DNA of 64,000 nt from JBBQVZ01 sp963695975 (GTDB lineage: Bacteria; Actinomycetota; UBA4738; HRBIN12), in NCBI GenBank assembly GCA_963695975.1, contig CAVOIB010000007.1, forward strand, positions 1-64,000, read 5' to 3'. Below are positions 15,978-25,288 of the stretch, piece by piece; the stretch's first letter is position 1; each line of letters begins with the position of its first letter. Made by a program: the position numbers and the translations under genes. Under the pieces are notes generated by a model. It was given only the letters and a program-made list of their open reading frames with translations. It ran no database searches and was not told the origin of the DNA.

Positions 15978-16256
15978 TCAGGGCGACGCCTCGGCTTCGG
16001 CTTCGGCCTCCATACGGTCCAGTCGATCGTAGTAGTCGGGCATCTCGCGCAGATGCGCCCAGGCGATCTTCCCCGTGATGATGGGGTCGTCGTTCGTCAC
16101 GTTGGTCATCAGGTCGTGAGAGCCGTGCTCCAGCTCGACCTCCATCCCCCGACGGAATTGCTCCAGGTCGAACGGGACCGCGTCGAGGTCCAGCCCGATC
16201 TCGGTCGCCACTGCCTGCGCCTGCTCTGCCGTGAACCGCTCCTCGGCGTTCGTCAT
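15978..16256 (-). CDS. DUF5661 small protein
   Basis: This 92-residue acidic protein resembles the DUF5661 family, found mostly in archaea and environmental bacteria, with no known function. The pattern is an N-terminal helix with EEQAQAVATEIG-like sequence, a central FRRGMEVELEHG block and a second MTNVTNDDPIITGKIAWAHL-like block before DYYDRLDRME. GGAAGGAG lies just upstream of the ATG at 16256. It stands alone, divergent from tldD and 71 bp upstream (minus strand) of the cupin gene. Confidence 0.75.
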   Translation of the reverse strand: MTNAEERFTAEQAQAVATEIGLDLDAVPFDLEQFRRGMEVELEHGSHDLMTNVTNDDPIITGKIAWAHLREMPDYYDRLDRMEAEAEAEASP

Positions 16257-16318
16257 GGTCGGTGTCTCCTTCCGCCTGTCATCTCGACCGTACCGGCGCC
16301 GCCGTCGGAGCCACGGGG

Positions 16319-16324
16319 TAGGAT
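16319..16324 (+). promoter_or_regulatory. tldD promoter -10 (TAGGAT)
   Basis: TAGGAT lies about 57 nt upstream of the tldD GTG, leaving a leader that contains the ribosome site AAGGAG. No clear -35 hexamer is visible. It faces away from the DUF5661 gene. Confidence 0.5.
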
Positions 16325-16381
16325 GCCCCCCGTTCGCCGGGCCTTCGGGTCCGGTCCCGATCCCCCTTCAAGGAGCGGTCA

Positions 16382-17824
16382 GTGTCCATCGACCTGGCGA
16401 GGGCGGCCGTCGACGCCGCGATCCGCGCGGGAGCCGACCATGCCGACGTGCGCGTGGGGAAGGACGAGACCGAGTCCCTGACGGTCCGTAACCAGGAGAT
16501 GGAGGGGATAGATCGCTCCGCGTCGAGCGGCGTTGGGATCCGTGTCCTGACGGGTGGCCGGTGGGGGTTCGCCGCGACTTCCCGCCTGCAAGACGCCGAG
16601 GTCGAGCGCACCGCCGAGCTCGCCGTCGAGATCGCCAAGGCCGCATCCCACCAGCCGGGTGAGCCGGTCTCGCTGTCAGAGGTGGAGCCCGTCACCGCAT
16701 CCTGGCGGAGCCCGGTCGGCGAGGACCCGTTCGCGGTGCCGCTCGAGGAGAAGGTCGCGCTGCTGATGGAGGCGACGCGCCGGATGCAGGCCGTGGAAGG
16801 GGTCACGTTCGCTGAGGCCGGGATCGACCTGTTCCGGCGCTCGACGTGGTTCGCCTCCAGCGAGGGCGCCGCGATCGACCAGGTCGTCGTTCATGCGGGA
16901 GGAGGGCTCGAGGCGACGGCCGTCCACGACGGCGAGATGCAACGACGTTCGTACCCCAACTCGTTCCGCGGCCACATCAAGGCCGCGGGATGGGAGCACG
17001 TGCGGACGCTCGGGCTGATCGAGGAGGCCGAGCGCACCGGTCGCGAGGCGGTCGAGCTGCTGTCGGCCCCCGAGTGCCCGAGCGAGGTCACGACGCTCAT
17101 CATCGACAGCGGTCAGGTCGAGCTCCAGGTCCACGAGTCGATCGGCCACCCGATCGAGCTCGACCGCGTGCTCGGGATGGAGGAGGCTTATGCGGGCTCG
17201 TCGTTCCTGAAGCCCGAAGACCGCGGGACGCTCCGGTACGCAAGCCCGCTCGTGTCGATCACCGCTGACGCGACGCTGCCCGGAGGGCTCGGCTCGTTCG
17301 GCTACGACGACGAAGGCGTCCCTGCGCAACGGGTCCCGATCATCGAGGACGGCATCTTTCAGAACTTCCTGACGAGCCGCGAGACCGCGCCCGTTGTCGG
17401 TCAGACGTCGAACGGCACCAGCCGCGCCGACGGCTGGTCGCACCTGCCCTTGATCCGCATGACGAACATCTCGATCGAGCCGCGCGAAGGCTCCCTCGCC
17501 GAGATCATCGGGGACACGAAGGACGGCATCTTCATGGCGACGAACCAGTCGTGGTCGATCGACGACAAGCGGATCAACTTCCAGTTCGGCTGCGAGATCG
17601 CCTGGCGGATCAAGGACGGGAGGCTCACGCAGCTCTACCGCAACCCGAACTACACGGGCATCACGCCGGAGTTCTGGGGTTCGTGCGACGCCGTCGCGGG
17701 CCGCGAGGAGTGGGTCCTTTGGGGCACACCGAACTGCGGCAAGGGACAGCCGGGGCAGGCGGGACGCGTCGGTCACGGCACGTCCCCCGCGCGCTTCCGT
17801 GACGTGCAGGTGGGTGTCCGCTGA
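16382..17824 (+). CDS. tldD: TldD metalloprotease subunit
   Basis: TldD is the catalytic subunit of the TldD/TldE zinc protease, which degrades unfolded or modified peptides and matures some ribosomal peptides. This 480-residue protein has the metal site HESIGH at residues 251-256 (HExxxH) and the C-terminal cysteine motif WGTPNCGKGQPGQ expected to supply a zinc ligand. The start is GTG at 16382 behind AAGGAG. The stop overlaps the tldE ATG in TGATG, so the two subunits are coupled. No precursor peptide or RiPP gene is seen nearby, so a housekeeping peptide role is likely. Confidence 0.93.
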   Translation: MSIDLARAAVDAAIRAGADHADVRVGKDETESLTVRNQEMEGIDRSASSGVGIRVLTGGRWGFAATSRLQDAEVERTAELAVEIAKAASHQPGEPVSLSEVEPVTASWRSPVGEDPFAVPLEEKVALLMEATRRMQAVEGVTFAEAGIDLFRRSTWFASSEGAAIDQVVVHAGGGLEATAVHDGEMQRRSYPNSFRGHIKAAGWEHVRTLGLIEEAERTGREAVELLSAPECPSEVTTLIIDSGQVELQVHESIGHPIELDRVLGMEEAYAGSSFLKPEDRGTLRYASPLVSITADATLPGGLGSFGYDDEGVPAQRVPIIEDGIFQNFLTSRETAPVVGQTSNGTSRADGWSHLPLIRMTNISIEPREGSLAEIIGDTKDGIFMATNQSWSIDDKRINFQFGCEIAWRIKDGRLTQLYRNPNYTGITPEFWGSCDAVAGREEWVLWGTPNCGKGQPGQAGRVGHGTSPARFRDVQVGVR

Positions 17825-19173
17825 TGCCCGGATTGATCGGCGAGGACCGCTTCGCGAAGGTCGCCGAGGCCGCCCTGGATCTGCCGGACAGCGACGGGGT
17901 AGAGGTGCTGTTCGTCCACGAGTGGGGCGGGCTGACGCGCTTCGCGAACTCCGAGATCCACCAGTCGACGTTCCGCGAGGACACGGGCCTGCGCGTGCGC
18001 GTCGTCTCCCGCGGACGGACCGGCGTCACGTCGACGAACGACTTCAGCGAAGCCGGAGCCAGCGCCGCCGCGCAGAGCGCGAGGGAGATGGCGGAGGTGG
18101 CGGTACCCGATCCAGGCTTCCCAGGCCTCGCGCCGAAGGCCGACGTGACGCACGTCGACCGGTTCTTCGAAGAGACCGCCGACATGGCGCCCGCCGCACG
18201 CGCCGACGCCGTCGTGCGCCTGATCGGACGATGCCCCGACGGATTCGTCGCGGCGGGGGCCTACGAGACGGCGGCGGCCGAGATCGGCGTTGCCAACTCC
18301 AACGGGCAGGTCTGTTGGGCCCCCTCGACGCAGGCATCGCTCACGTCGGTCGTGACCGGCGGCGAGAACGGCAGCGGCTTCGCAGAGTCGTTCTCGGGCT
18401 CGGCGGACGCGATCGACCCAGGCGCGATCGGCGCGCGCGCCGCCGCGAAGGCGATCGACAGCCAGCGGCCGGAGGCGCTCGAGCCAGGGACCTACCCCGT
18501 GGTCCTGGAGCCATCCGCGGTGGCGACGCTCGTCGGGTTCCTTGCCTACGTGGGCTTCGGCGGCCGCGGCTACGTCGAAGGCCGGTCGTGCTTCAGCGGC
18601 AAGCAGGGTGAGCAGGTCGCCGCGACTGCGATCTCGATGTGGGACGACGGCACCGACCCGCGAACCCTGGGGGCTCCGTTCGACTTCGAGGGCGTGCCGC
18701 GGCAGCGAGTCGAGCTGATCAAGGACGGCGTGTTCCGCGACGCCGTTTACGATCTGCGTACGGCCAAGCAGGCGAATCGCACGTCGACCGGTCACGGCCT
18801 GCCGGCGCCGAACCCCGAAGGCCCGTTCCCTCTCCACCTATTCATGGAGGAAGGCGACAGCACGGTCGAGGAGATGATCCGCGACACCACGCGCGGACTG
18901 CTGATCACGCGCTTCCATTACTCGAACATCGTGAACCCTGTCGAGTCCTCGATCACGGGCATGACCCGCGACGGCACGTTCCTGATCGAGCACGGCGAGA
19001 TCGTCGGCCCGGTGATGAACTTCCGCTTCACGCAATCGATCATCGACGCGCTCAAGAGCGTGTCGCTCGTCGGTCGGCAGGCGGAGCTCGCGAGCGAGTT
19101 CTTCTTCTCGGCGTCCCGCGTTCCCGCGCTGAAGATCGAAGCGTTCCACTTCAGCGGCCGCAGCGACCACTGA
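17824..19173 (+). CDS. tldE: TldE/PmbA protease partner subunit
   Basis: This 449-residue protein is the TldE (PmbA) partner, which lacks the HExxxH metal site and forms a heterodimer with TldD. Characteristic stretches are GFGGRGYVEGRSCFSG, the SMWDDGTDPRTLG block near the middle, and the C-terminal HYSNIVNPVESSITG and NFRFTQSI. Its ATG overlaps the tldD stop. Length and order match typical tldD-tldE pairs. Confidence 0.92.
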   Translation: MPGLIGEDRFAKVAEAALDLPDSDGVEVLFVHEWGGLTRFANSEIHQSTFREDTGLRVRVVSRGRTGVTSTNDFSEAGASAAAQSAREMAEVAVPDPGFPGLAPKADVTHVDRFFEETADMAPAARADAVVRLIGRCPDGFVAAGAYETAAAEIGVANSNGQVCWAPSTQASLTSVVTGGENGSGFAESFSGSADAIDPGAIGARAAAKAIDSQRPEALEPGTYPVVLEPSAVATLVGFLAYVGFGGRGYVEGRSCFSGKQGEQVAATAISMWDDGTDPRTLGAPFDFEGVPRQRVELIKDGVFRDAVYDLRTAKQANRTSTGHGLPAPNPEGPFPLHLFMEEGDSTVEEMIRDTTRGLLITRFHYSNIVNPVESSITGMTRDGTFLIEHGEIVGPVMNFRFTQSIIDALKSVSLVGRQAELASEFFFSASRVPALKIEAFHFSGRSDH

Positions 19174-19226
19174 CGGACGCTCGGGCGCGCGCGGTAGTCT
19201 GTGCTCCCGCGTCCCGAGGAGGATCC

Positions 19227-19694
19227 ATGCTGGTCGGAGAGGTCATGCACACGGACGTGAAGACGGCCGACGCCGAAGACACGTTCGCCGACGTCGCGAA
19301 GACCATGCACGCGAACGGAATCTCCTCGGTGGTCGTGCTGGAGGGCAAGAAGCTTGCCGGGATCGTCACGGAGCGCGACATCGTGAACCTGGTCGCGGCC
19401 GGGGGGGATCCGCACGCGGTGTCCGTCGCGCACGGCATGACCCGGCGTGACATCGAGACCGTGTCGCCGAAGACCGACATCGGCGAGGCGGCCGAGCTGA
19501 TGGTGAGGCGCAACATCCGTCACCTGCCGGTCGTCGACCGCGGCCGGGTGGCGGGGATCATCTCGATCCGCGACATGACCCGGTGGGCGGCCGAGGAGCT
19601 CGCCAGCGGTCACGAGATGCCCGACATCGCCCGCAGCCACAAGGCGCTCAAAGCCGCGAGCGACCTGCAGAAGCAGCGGGGCAAGGGCGCGTAG
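19227..19694 (+). CDS. CBS-domain pair protein
   Basis: This 155-residue protein consists of two CBS domains (about residues 5-60 and 70-130) and a basic tail. Recurrent CBS signatures are VVVLEGKKLAGIVTERDIV and HLPVVDRGRVAGIISIRD. Such pairs bind adenine nucleotides and report energy state. Ribosome site GAGGAGG precedes the ATG, and TAGTCT at 19196-19201 is a likely -10. It is followed by a convergent NDH-2 gene. A cNMP-DUF294 protein in this window lacks its usual CBS pair, so a functional link is conceivable but unproven. Confidence 0.87.
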   Translation: MLVGEVMHTDVKTADAEDTFADVAKTMHANGISSVVVLEGKKLAGIVTERDIVNLVAAGGDPHAVSVAHGMTRRDIETVSPKTDIGEAAELMVRRNIRHLPVVDRGRVAGIISIRDMTRWAAEELASGHEMPDIARSHKALKAASDLQKQRGKGA

Positions 19695-19703
19695 GACCGC
19701 CCG

Positions 19704-20990
19704 CTACTCCCCCGCGGCGCGGCGGAACGGGTCGTGCGGGTGTTCGAAGGAGCCAAGCTGCGCGACGTCGCGCGGGAACAGGAGCGCGATCGACCAGTCG
19801 AGCGCGATCCGCACGCGGCGTCCGATCGTCGGCATCGCCCACAGGTGGTAGGTGCGATGCAAGAACCAACCGGCGAAGCCCTTCACTTTGAAACCCATCA
19901 CGTTGGCGACCCCTTTGTACCGGCCCAGCGAGCAGACGCCGCCGACATTCCTCCATTCGAACGGCAGGAGTTCGCCGCCGAGGACGGACGCGGAGAGGTT
20001 CCGCCCGAGCCGCCGGCCCTCGCGGATCGCGTACTGCGCGGTCGGGGGCGCCAGCCCACCGGTCGTCAAGTCGGGGACGGCGGCGATATCTCCGGCCGCC
20101 CACGCGTCGGCAACGCCGATCACGCGCAGATGATCGTCCACGATGATGCGTCCATGCTCGGAGAGAGGGAGGCCCGCTGACGCGGCGATAGGCGCCGGCT
20201 TCACGCCAGCTGTCCACACCAGCGTGTCCGCTGGGAAGGTCTGCCCGTCGGACAGGTGGACCGTGCCGCCATCGAATGACTCCAACCGCGTGCGGAGCAG
20301 CACGTCGATGCCCCGCTCGGCCAACCGATCCTGCGCGTACGCGGCGAGATCTTCCGGCAGCTCGGGGAGGATCCGATCAGCGGCCTCGACCAACAGCCAT
20401 CGCATGGCTCGGCGCCGCCGCGCGGGATAGCTCCGCATCGCGTCGCGCGCTAGATCCTCGAGCTCGCCCAGGGCCTCGACGCCCGCGAACCCCGCCCCCA
20501 CGACGACGAACGTGAGCGCGGCCTGGCGCCGCTCCGCGTCCTCCGTCTCCGCAGCGATGTCCAACCGTGACAACACGTGGTTCCGGAGGTAGATCGCCTC
20601 CTGCACGGTCTTGAATCCGATCCCGCGCTCGGCGAGACCGGGGATCGGCAGTACGCGCGACCACGAGCCGGCGGTCAGAACGAGGATGTCGTAGTCGATC
20701 CCGACCGTGCTGCCGTCGGCGATCCGGAGCTCGACGTGGCGGGCGTCGTGGTCGATCGAAGTAACCTCGCCAACCAGGACGTTGACGTGCTTCAGCACCG
20801 GCCGAAGCGGCACGACGACGGCACGAGGGTCGATCGTTCCAGAGGCCACCTCCGGCAGGAACGGCTGGTACTGCATGAAGTTCTCAGCACTCACGAGCGT
20901 GATCGGGTGCCCTGCATCGGCGAGTTGCCTCATCGCCATCGCCGCGTACATCCCCGCGAACCCGCCGCCGACGATCAGCACCCGCTTCAC
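19704..20990 (-). CDS. ndh: Type II NADH dehydrogenase
   Basis: NDH-2 oxidises NADH and passes electrons to quinone without proton pumping, at the inner face of the membrane. The 428-residue protein has the FAD motif GGGFAG at residues 8-13, the second nucleotide motif GAGFAGVE near 165, the FAD-contacting AAGDIAAVPD and a C-terminal amphipathic region with FKVKGFAGWFLHRTYHL for membrane contact. The start is GTG at 20990, overlapping the stop of the HAD gene (GTGA). An F420H2- or ferredoxin-using relative is possible, but NADH is the default. Confidence 0.88.
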   Translation of the reverse strand: MKRVLIVGGGFAGMYAAMAMRQLADAGHPITLVSAENFMQYQPFLPEVASGTIDPRAVVVPLRPVLKHVNVLVGEVTSIDHDARHVELRIADGSTVGIDYDILVLTAGSWSRVLPIPGLAERGIGFKTVQEAIYLRNHVLSRLDIAAETEDAERRQAALTFVVVGAGFAGVEALGELEDLARDAMRSYPARRRRAMRWLLVEAADRILPELPEDLAAYAQDRLAERGIDVLLRTRLESFDGGTVHLSDGQTFPADTLVWTAGVKPAPIAASAGLPLSEHGRIIVDDHLRVIGVADAWAAGDIAAVPDLTTGGLAPPTAQYAIREGRRLGRNLSASVLGGELLPFEWRNVGGVCSLGRYKGVANVMGFKVKGFAGWFLHRTYHLWAMPTIGRRVRIALDWSIALLFPRDVAQLGSFEHPHDPFRRAAGE

Positions 20991-21661
20991 GGGCGTTCCA
21001 GACCGGCGAGCGCGCCTGGGAGCTCGCCGAGTCCGTGGATCGCCGCGTCCGTCTCAGCGAGTTGCGACGGCGTGGGCGCATCGGGTGCCTCTCCACGGAG
21101 CAGCCATACGGCGCGCATCCCGACGGCCTTCGCCGGGCGGACGTCGTAGTCGAGACGGTCCCCCACCATCACGGCGCGACCCGGCGCCACACGCGCGACT
21201 TCGAGCGCGTGCGCGAACAGCCGGGGGTCCGGCTTCTCCAACCCGACGTCGTCCGACACGCCCCACACCTCGAAGGAGCGCTCGAGACCGTCGCGCGCGA
21301 GCGCGTCCCTGACCGCGCTCGGCTGGTTCGCGATGATGCCGAGCCGATACCGGCTGGCGAGCGTCTCCAGGCACGGGCCGACGTCGGGCTCGAGGGCCGT
21401 CGCCGGATACGACCAGTGCCGCGCGGCCTCGGCCTCGAGCGCGGCGATGTCCGCGTCGGGACCCAGGAAGCGCGTCGCCAGCAGCTGACGGAACGAGCCC
21501 GCCTGCGCGGCGCGGGCCTCCCGGTACACCCGGTCGAACTCCTCGTCGGTGAAGATGGCGCCGAGGGCGCGGAGCGCCGTGTGCAACGCCCGGGCGTACA
21601 CCGTGTCGTCGTACATCACGCCACCGATGTCGAAGAACACGATCTCGATCGGGCCACCCAC
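20987..21661 (-). CDS. HAD-superfamily hydrolase
   Basis: This 224-residue HAD hydrolase has the nucleophile Asp11 in FFDIGGV; the second motif-I aspartate is replaced by glycine, as in YihX-like sugar phosphatases. Later motifs are GIIANQPS (II), EKPDPRLF with the lysine (III), and MVGDRLDYDV (IV). The substrate is unknown, probably a small phosphorylated metabolite. A TAGCAT hexamer at 21668-21673 (minus) lies 6 nt before the GTG start, consistent with a leaderless mRNA. The stop overlaps the ndh start, so the two genes form an operon. Confidence 0.87.
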   Translation of the reverse strand: MGGPIEIVFFDIGGVMYDDTVYARALHTALRALGAIFTDEEFDRVYREARAAQAGSFRQLLATRFLGPDADIAALEAEAARHWSYPATALEPDVGPCLETLASRYRLGIIANQPSAVRDALARDGLERSFEVWGVSDDVGLEKPDPRLFAHALEVARVAPGRAVMVGDRLDYDVRPAKAVGMRAVWLLRGEAPDAPTPSQLAETDAAIHGLGELPGALAGLERP

Positions 21662-21667
21662 GGCCCG

Positions 21668-21673
21668 ATGCTA
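21668..21673 (-). promoter_or_regulatory. Leaderless -10 (TAGCAT) of HAD-ndh operon
   Basis: On the minus strand TAGCAT is followed by 6 nt and the GTG at 21661. Spacing matches the other leaderless starts in the window. Confidence 0.6.
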
Positions 21674-21683
21674 ACGGGGCGCG

Positions 21684-22517
21684 CTAGCGGCCGGCGCGGC
21701 GCCGCAGTTCGGCGAAGCGCTCGGCGTCGGTTCGCTCGCAACCGAGACGGACCGGGTCGTACCGGCGTCCGTGGCAGTCCGATGCGCCGGTCGGGACCAG
21801 GTGCAGCCGCTCGGCCATGACCCGATATGTCGCTCGCTGCTCCGGGCCGTGGTCGGGGTGATCCACCTCGAGGCCGGCCATCCCACTATCGGCCATCGAC
21901 TCGATCAGGTCGTCGGGCACCGACCCCTGCCCCTTCCACATCCCCGGGTGGGCGAGCACGCAGACCCCGCCCGCACGTCCGATCAGTGCGAGGGCGTCGA
22001 GCGGGTGCAGCGCGTGCTTGGGGACCCATGCGCGCCCGCCGTCGGCGATGAACTCCTCGGTGAACGCGGCCTTCTCGGTGGGGACGATGTCCGATTCGAC
22101 CATCGCCTGTGCGACGTGAGGGCGGGCGATCGTGTCCCCGCCCGCGATCTCGCGGACGCGTTCGAAGTCGATCGGGTAGCCGAGCTCCTGCAGCTTCTCG
22201 ACCATCAGCTCACCTCGGCGGAACCGCGTGTCCGTTAGGCGCCCTAGCTCGGTCCGCAGCTCCTCGTTCCCGGGGTCCAACCAGTAGGCGAGCACGTGCA
22301 GGCTCGCGCCCTCGTATTCCGCGGAAAACTCGATGCCGGGAACCAGCTCCAGGCGCCCGGACGCCGCGGCGGCGGCCTCGTCGAGGCCCTCGAGCGTGTC
22401 GTGATCGGTGATCGCGACGCCGGCCAGGCCGCGTTCGACCGCGAGCTCGACGGCCTCCGCCGGCGTGAACGTGCCGTCCGAACGGTTCGTGTGCACATGA
22501 AGGTCGTAGCCGGCCAT
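21684..22517 (-). CDS. PHP-domain phosphoesterase
   Basis: This 277-residue polymerase-and-histidinol-phosphatase domain protein has the metal-ligand motifs HVHTNRSDG near residue 7, ITDHD near 40, GIEFSAE near 65, ARPHV, LAHPG and DCHGRRYD. The group includes RNase AM/YciV-type 3',5'-nucleoside bisphosphatases, which is the likeliest role. The ATG at 22517 is chosen because the PHP motif begins immediately after it; the longer reading frame overlaps the divergent region. No ribosome site is obvious. Confidence 0.85.
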   Translation of the reverse strand: MAGYDLHVHTNRSDGTFTPAEAVELAVERGLAGVAITDHDTLEGLDEAAAAASGRLELVPGIEFSAEYEGASLHVLAYWLDPGNEELRTELGRLTDTRFRRGELMVEKLQELGYPIDFERVREIAGGDTIARPHVAQAMVESDIVPTEKAAFTEEFIADGGRAWVPKHALHPLDALALIGRAGGVCVLAHPGMWKGQGSVPDDLIESMADSGMAGLEVDHPDHGPEQRATYRVMAERLHLVPTGASDCHGRRYDPVRLGCERTDAERFAELRRRAGR

Positions 22518-22635
22518 GAGCGCCGATGGTGGCAGACGGATGTGCGGGGCGTCACACGGCGGCGGGTGTGGCGAGTGCAGACATGATCTCACCGACCATG
22601 CGTGTCAGGCTATCGGACCCGTGCGGGACCACTGC

Positions 22636-22641
22636 TACGAT
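22636..22641 (+). promoter_or_regulatory. Probable -10 (TACGAT) of pgsA
   Basis: TACGAT is followed by 9 nt and the GTG at 22651. There is no ribosome site between them, so a leaderless or very short leader is likely. Confidence 0.5.
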
Positions 22642-22650
22642 GCGCCGATC

Positions 22651-23232
22651 GTGGTGAGCACTCCGGACGCGCGGGCCGCCGCTTTCCTCACGGGCGTCAC
22701 CTACCTGCGGATCGTGCTCACCCCCATCGTCATGGCGCTCCTCCTGGCCGCGGATCGCATCGACCACGCGTACGCGATCGCCGGCGCGCTCTTCGCGATC
22801 GCAGCGATCACCGACTTCATCGACGGCCGCCTTGCGCGCCGGTGGAAGCAGACGACGACGCTCGGTACATTCCTGGACACGACCGCCGACAAGCTGCTCG
22901 TCTCGGGCGTGCTGGTTGCGCTCGTGTCGATCGGTCGCGCATCGGCCTGGATCGCCTTCATCATCGTGGGTCGCGAACTCCTGATCCTGGGGTTGCGCGG
23001 CGTGGTGAGCGCGACCGACGGCACGGTCTTCAAGCCGTCGATCTGGGGCAAGCTCAAGGCGAACGTTCAGTTCCTGGCGATCTTCCTCGCGATCGTGCGC
23101 GGCAGCGAACCGCTGGGCCCGCTCTACCTCGACCAGTACGCGATGATCGCGGCCGCCGTCATCACGATCGCATCGGCCGTCGAGTACCTCGCGCGGTTCG
23201 GAGGCGTGTTGGTCGGCCGCTCCGAGCGCTAG
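22651..23232 (+). CDS. pgsA: CDP-alcohol phosphatidyltransferase (PgsA-like)
   Basis: This 193-residue integral membrane enzyme has the complete CDP-alcohol phosphatidyltransferase motif, D-x2-DG-x2-AR-x8-G-x3-D-x3-D, in DFIDGRLAR through FLDTTADK (about residues 53-80). Five to six membrane helices are visible. Phosphatidylglycerophosphate synthase is the likeliest activity, making phosphatidylglycerol precursors from CDP-diacylglycerol. The GTG at 22651 or the adjacent GTG at 22654 is the start; the longer frame begins inside the divergent PHP gene. The SDR gene begins 4 nt after the stop. Confidence 0.87.
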   Translation: MVSTPDARAAAFLTGVTYLRIVLTPIVMALLLAADRIDHAYAIAGALFAIAAITDFIDGRLARRWKQTTTLGTFLDTTADKLLVSGVLVALVSIGRASAWIAFIIVGRELLILGLRGVVSATDGTVFKPSIWGKLKANVQFLAIFLAIVRGSEPLGPLYLDQYAMIAAAVITIASAVEYLARFGGVLVGRSER

Positions 23233-23235
23233 CCG

Positions 23236-24246
23236 GTGTCCGGACCTGCCTTCCTCACTGGCGGCAGCGGCTTCGTCGGTGGCGACCTCCTCCGGCGGCT
23301 GGTCGCTGACGGACGCGAGGTGCGTGCGTTGGCCCGGTCCGCGGGGGCCGCCAGGGCGGTTGAGACGGCGGGCGCGCGGGCGATCGACGGCGACCTGTTC
23401 GACGCCGAGGCGCTCCGCGGGGGCATGCAGGGCTGTGAAGTCGTCTTCCACGTGGCCGGCCGGAACGCGATCTGCATCAAGGACACGGACACCATGCTCC
23501 GGACGAACGTCGATGGGACTGAGGCCGTGATCCGAGCGGCGCACGCGGCGGGCGTGCCGCGCGTCGTGCACACGAGCTCGGCGGCGGCGATCGGCGAGCC
23601 CGCGGGCGCGCTCGGCCGGGAGGACACGCCGCATCGGGGAACGTTCCTCTCCGCGTACGAACGCTCGAAGTTCCTCGCCGAGCGAACGGCGTTCGCACTG
23701 GGTGAGGAACTGGGGATCGGCGTCGTGGCGGTAAGCCCGTCGTCGGTGCAGGGACCGGGCCGCACGGGCGGGTCTGCACGGCTGCTCCTCCGAGCCGTCG
23801 ACGCACGGCTGCCCGCGATCGTGGATACGTTCCTCTCGATCGTCGACGTCGACGACTGCACGACCGGTCACCTCCTCGCCGAAACGCGCGGCCAGCCGGG
23901 TGAGCGCTACCTCCTGAACGGCGCCAGCCTCAGGACGTCAGGCGCTGTCGCGTTGCTGAGATCGATCGCGGGGCGGCCTCGACACGTCATACGGCTCCCG
24001 CGGGTCGCGGCCACCGACGTCGGCGCCCTGGCGGGCTGGACATCCCGGCTCACCGGGCGGTCCTTCCCTTTCTGCCCGGAACTCGCACGGACGTTGCTCC
24101 ACGGTCACCGCTATGACGGTGGTCGCGCAACGATCGAGCTCGGCCTCACCTACCGTCCGATCGAGGAGACGGTGCGACGCACGCTCGCGTGGTACGCCGA
24201 CCGCGGGCTGATCCGGCCGCTCCCACCAGAGGTCAGCGTACGATGA
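23236..24246 (+). CDS. NAD-dependent epimerase/dehydratase (extended SDR)
   Basis: This 336-residue extended SDR starts GTG and carries GGSGFVG near residue 9, the active-site Ser region VHTSSAAA and the Tyr-Lys pair in AYERSK. The closest families are dihydroflavonol-reductase-like and hopanoid-associated sugar epimerases (HpnA-like). Its position directly after pgsA suggests a lipid or cell-envelope role, but no other hopanoid genes are present. Its stop TGA overlaps TACGAT, the -10 of glpX. Confidence 0.83.
   Translation: MSGPAFLTGGSGFVGGDLLRRLVADGREVRALARSAGAARAVETAGARAIDGDLFDAEALRGGMQGCEVVFHVAGRNAICIKDTDTMLRTNVDGTEAVIRAAHAAGVPRVVHTSSAAAIGEPAGALGREDTPHRGTFLSAYERSKFLAERTAFALGEELGIGVVAVSPSSVQGPGRTGGSARLLLRAVDARLPAIVDTFLSIVDVDDCTTGHLLAETRGQPGERYLLNGASLRTSGAVALLRSIAGRPRHVIRLPRVAATDVGALAGWTSRLTGRSFPFCPELARTLLHGHRYDGGRATIELGLTYRPIEETVRRTLAWYADRGLIRPLPPEVSVR
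24239..24244 (+). promoter_or_regulatory. glpX promoter -10 (TACGAT)
   Basis: TACGAT overlaps the stop of the upstream SDR gene and lies about 48 nt before the glpX GTG, giving a leader with the ribosome site GGAGGA. Confidence 0.5.
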
Positions 24247-24292
24247 CGCTCCGCCGGCACGACGGTCGGCGCGCCCGACCACGGAGGACCAA

Positions 24293-25288
24293 GTGACCGA
24301 GAACCCTCGACCCGACCGCAACCTCGCACTCGAGCTCGTCCGCGTGACGGAGGCGGCCGCCCTGGCGGCCGGTCGGTGGATCGGCCACGGCGACAAGATC
24401 GCAGCCGACGGCGCAGCGGTCGACGCGATGCGGCTCATGATCGACAGCGTGTCGATGCACGGCACCGTCGTGATCGGCGAAGGCGAGAAGGACGAGGCGC
24501 CGATGCTCTACAACGGTGAGGAGGTGGGCGACGGGACCGGCCCGGGCGTCGACGTAGCCGTCGACCCGATCGACGGCACGCGCCTCACGAGCCTCGGCCA
24601 GCCCAACGCGCTCTCGGTGATCGCGCTTGCCGAGCGCGGCACGATGTTCTTCCCGGGCGCGGCGGTGTACATGGAGAAGGTGGCGACGGGGCCGGCCGCT
24701 GCCGGCGCGATCGACGTCACGGCATCACCGGAGGAGAACGTCCGACGCGTTGCGAAGGCGAAGGGCGTACGTCCCGAGGAGATCACGGTGACCATCCTCG
24801 ATCGCGACCGTCACGCCGAGATCATCGACGCGGTGCGGGAAGTCGGCGCGCGTGTGTTCCTGATCACCGACGGCGACGTCGCAGGCGCCATCTCGGCGGC
24901 GACGCCCCGATCCGGCGTTGATCTGCTGATCGGGATCGGCGGCACGCCCGAGGGCGTGATCGCAGCGGCGGCGCTGAAATGTCTCGGGGGCGCGATCCAG
25001 GGGCGTCTGTGGCCGCGGAGCGAGGAGGAGCGCGCCACGCTCGTCGGGCAAGGGTTCGACCTCGAACGGGTGTTGGGCACCGACGACCTGGTCTCTGGTG
25101 ACGACGTCTTCTTCGCGGCGACGGGTATCACCGACGGCTCCCTGCTGCGCGGCGTGAAGTACTGGCCCGACGGCGCCACGACGCATTCGATGGTGCTTCG
25201 CTCACATTCCGGCACGCTCCGATACGTGGAAGCCGAGCATCAGTTCGAGAAACTCGAGCGGTTCTCGGCGATCCCATACCGCCCCTGA
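24293..25288 (+). CDS. glpX: Fructose-1,6-bisphosphatase class II
   Basis: GlpX dephosphorylates fructose-1,6-bisphosphate in gluconeogenesis. The 331-residue protein has metal-binding EGEKDEAPML, the class II signature DPIDGTRLTSLGQPNA and GIGGTPEGV. Actinobacteria usually rely on this class as their only FBPase. The GTG at 24293 has GGAGGACCAA just upstream and the family N-terminus PDRNLALELVRVTEAAA follows directly. Confidence 0.95.
   Translation: MTENPRPDRNLALELVRVTEAAALAAGRWIGHGDKIAADGAAVDAMRLMIDSVSMHGTVVIGEGEKDEAPMLYNGEEVGDGTGPGVDVAVDPIDGTRLTSLGQPNALSVIALAERGTMFFPGAAVYMEKVATGPAAAGAIDVTASPEENVRRVAKAKGVRPEEITVTILDRDRHAEIIDAVREVGARVFLITDGDVAGAISAATPRSGVDLLIGIGGTPEGVIAAAALKCLGGAIQGRLWPRSEEERATLVGQGFDLERVLGTDDLVSGDDVFFAATGITDGSLLRGVKYWPDGATTHSMVLRSHSGTLRYVEAEHQFEKLERFSAIPYRP

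Noticed and set aside
16382..19173. tldD-tldE as part of a ribosomal-peptide cluster
   Set aside because: No precursor peptide, modifying enzyme or exporter is seen around it; housekeeping TldDE is sufficient.
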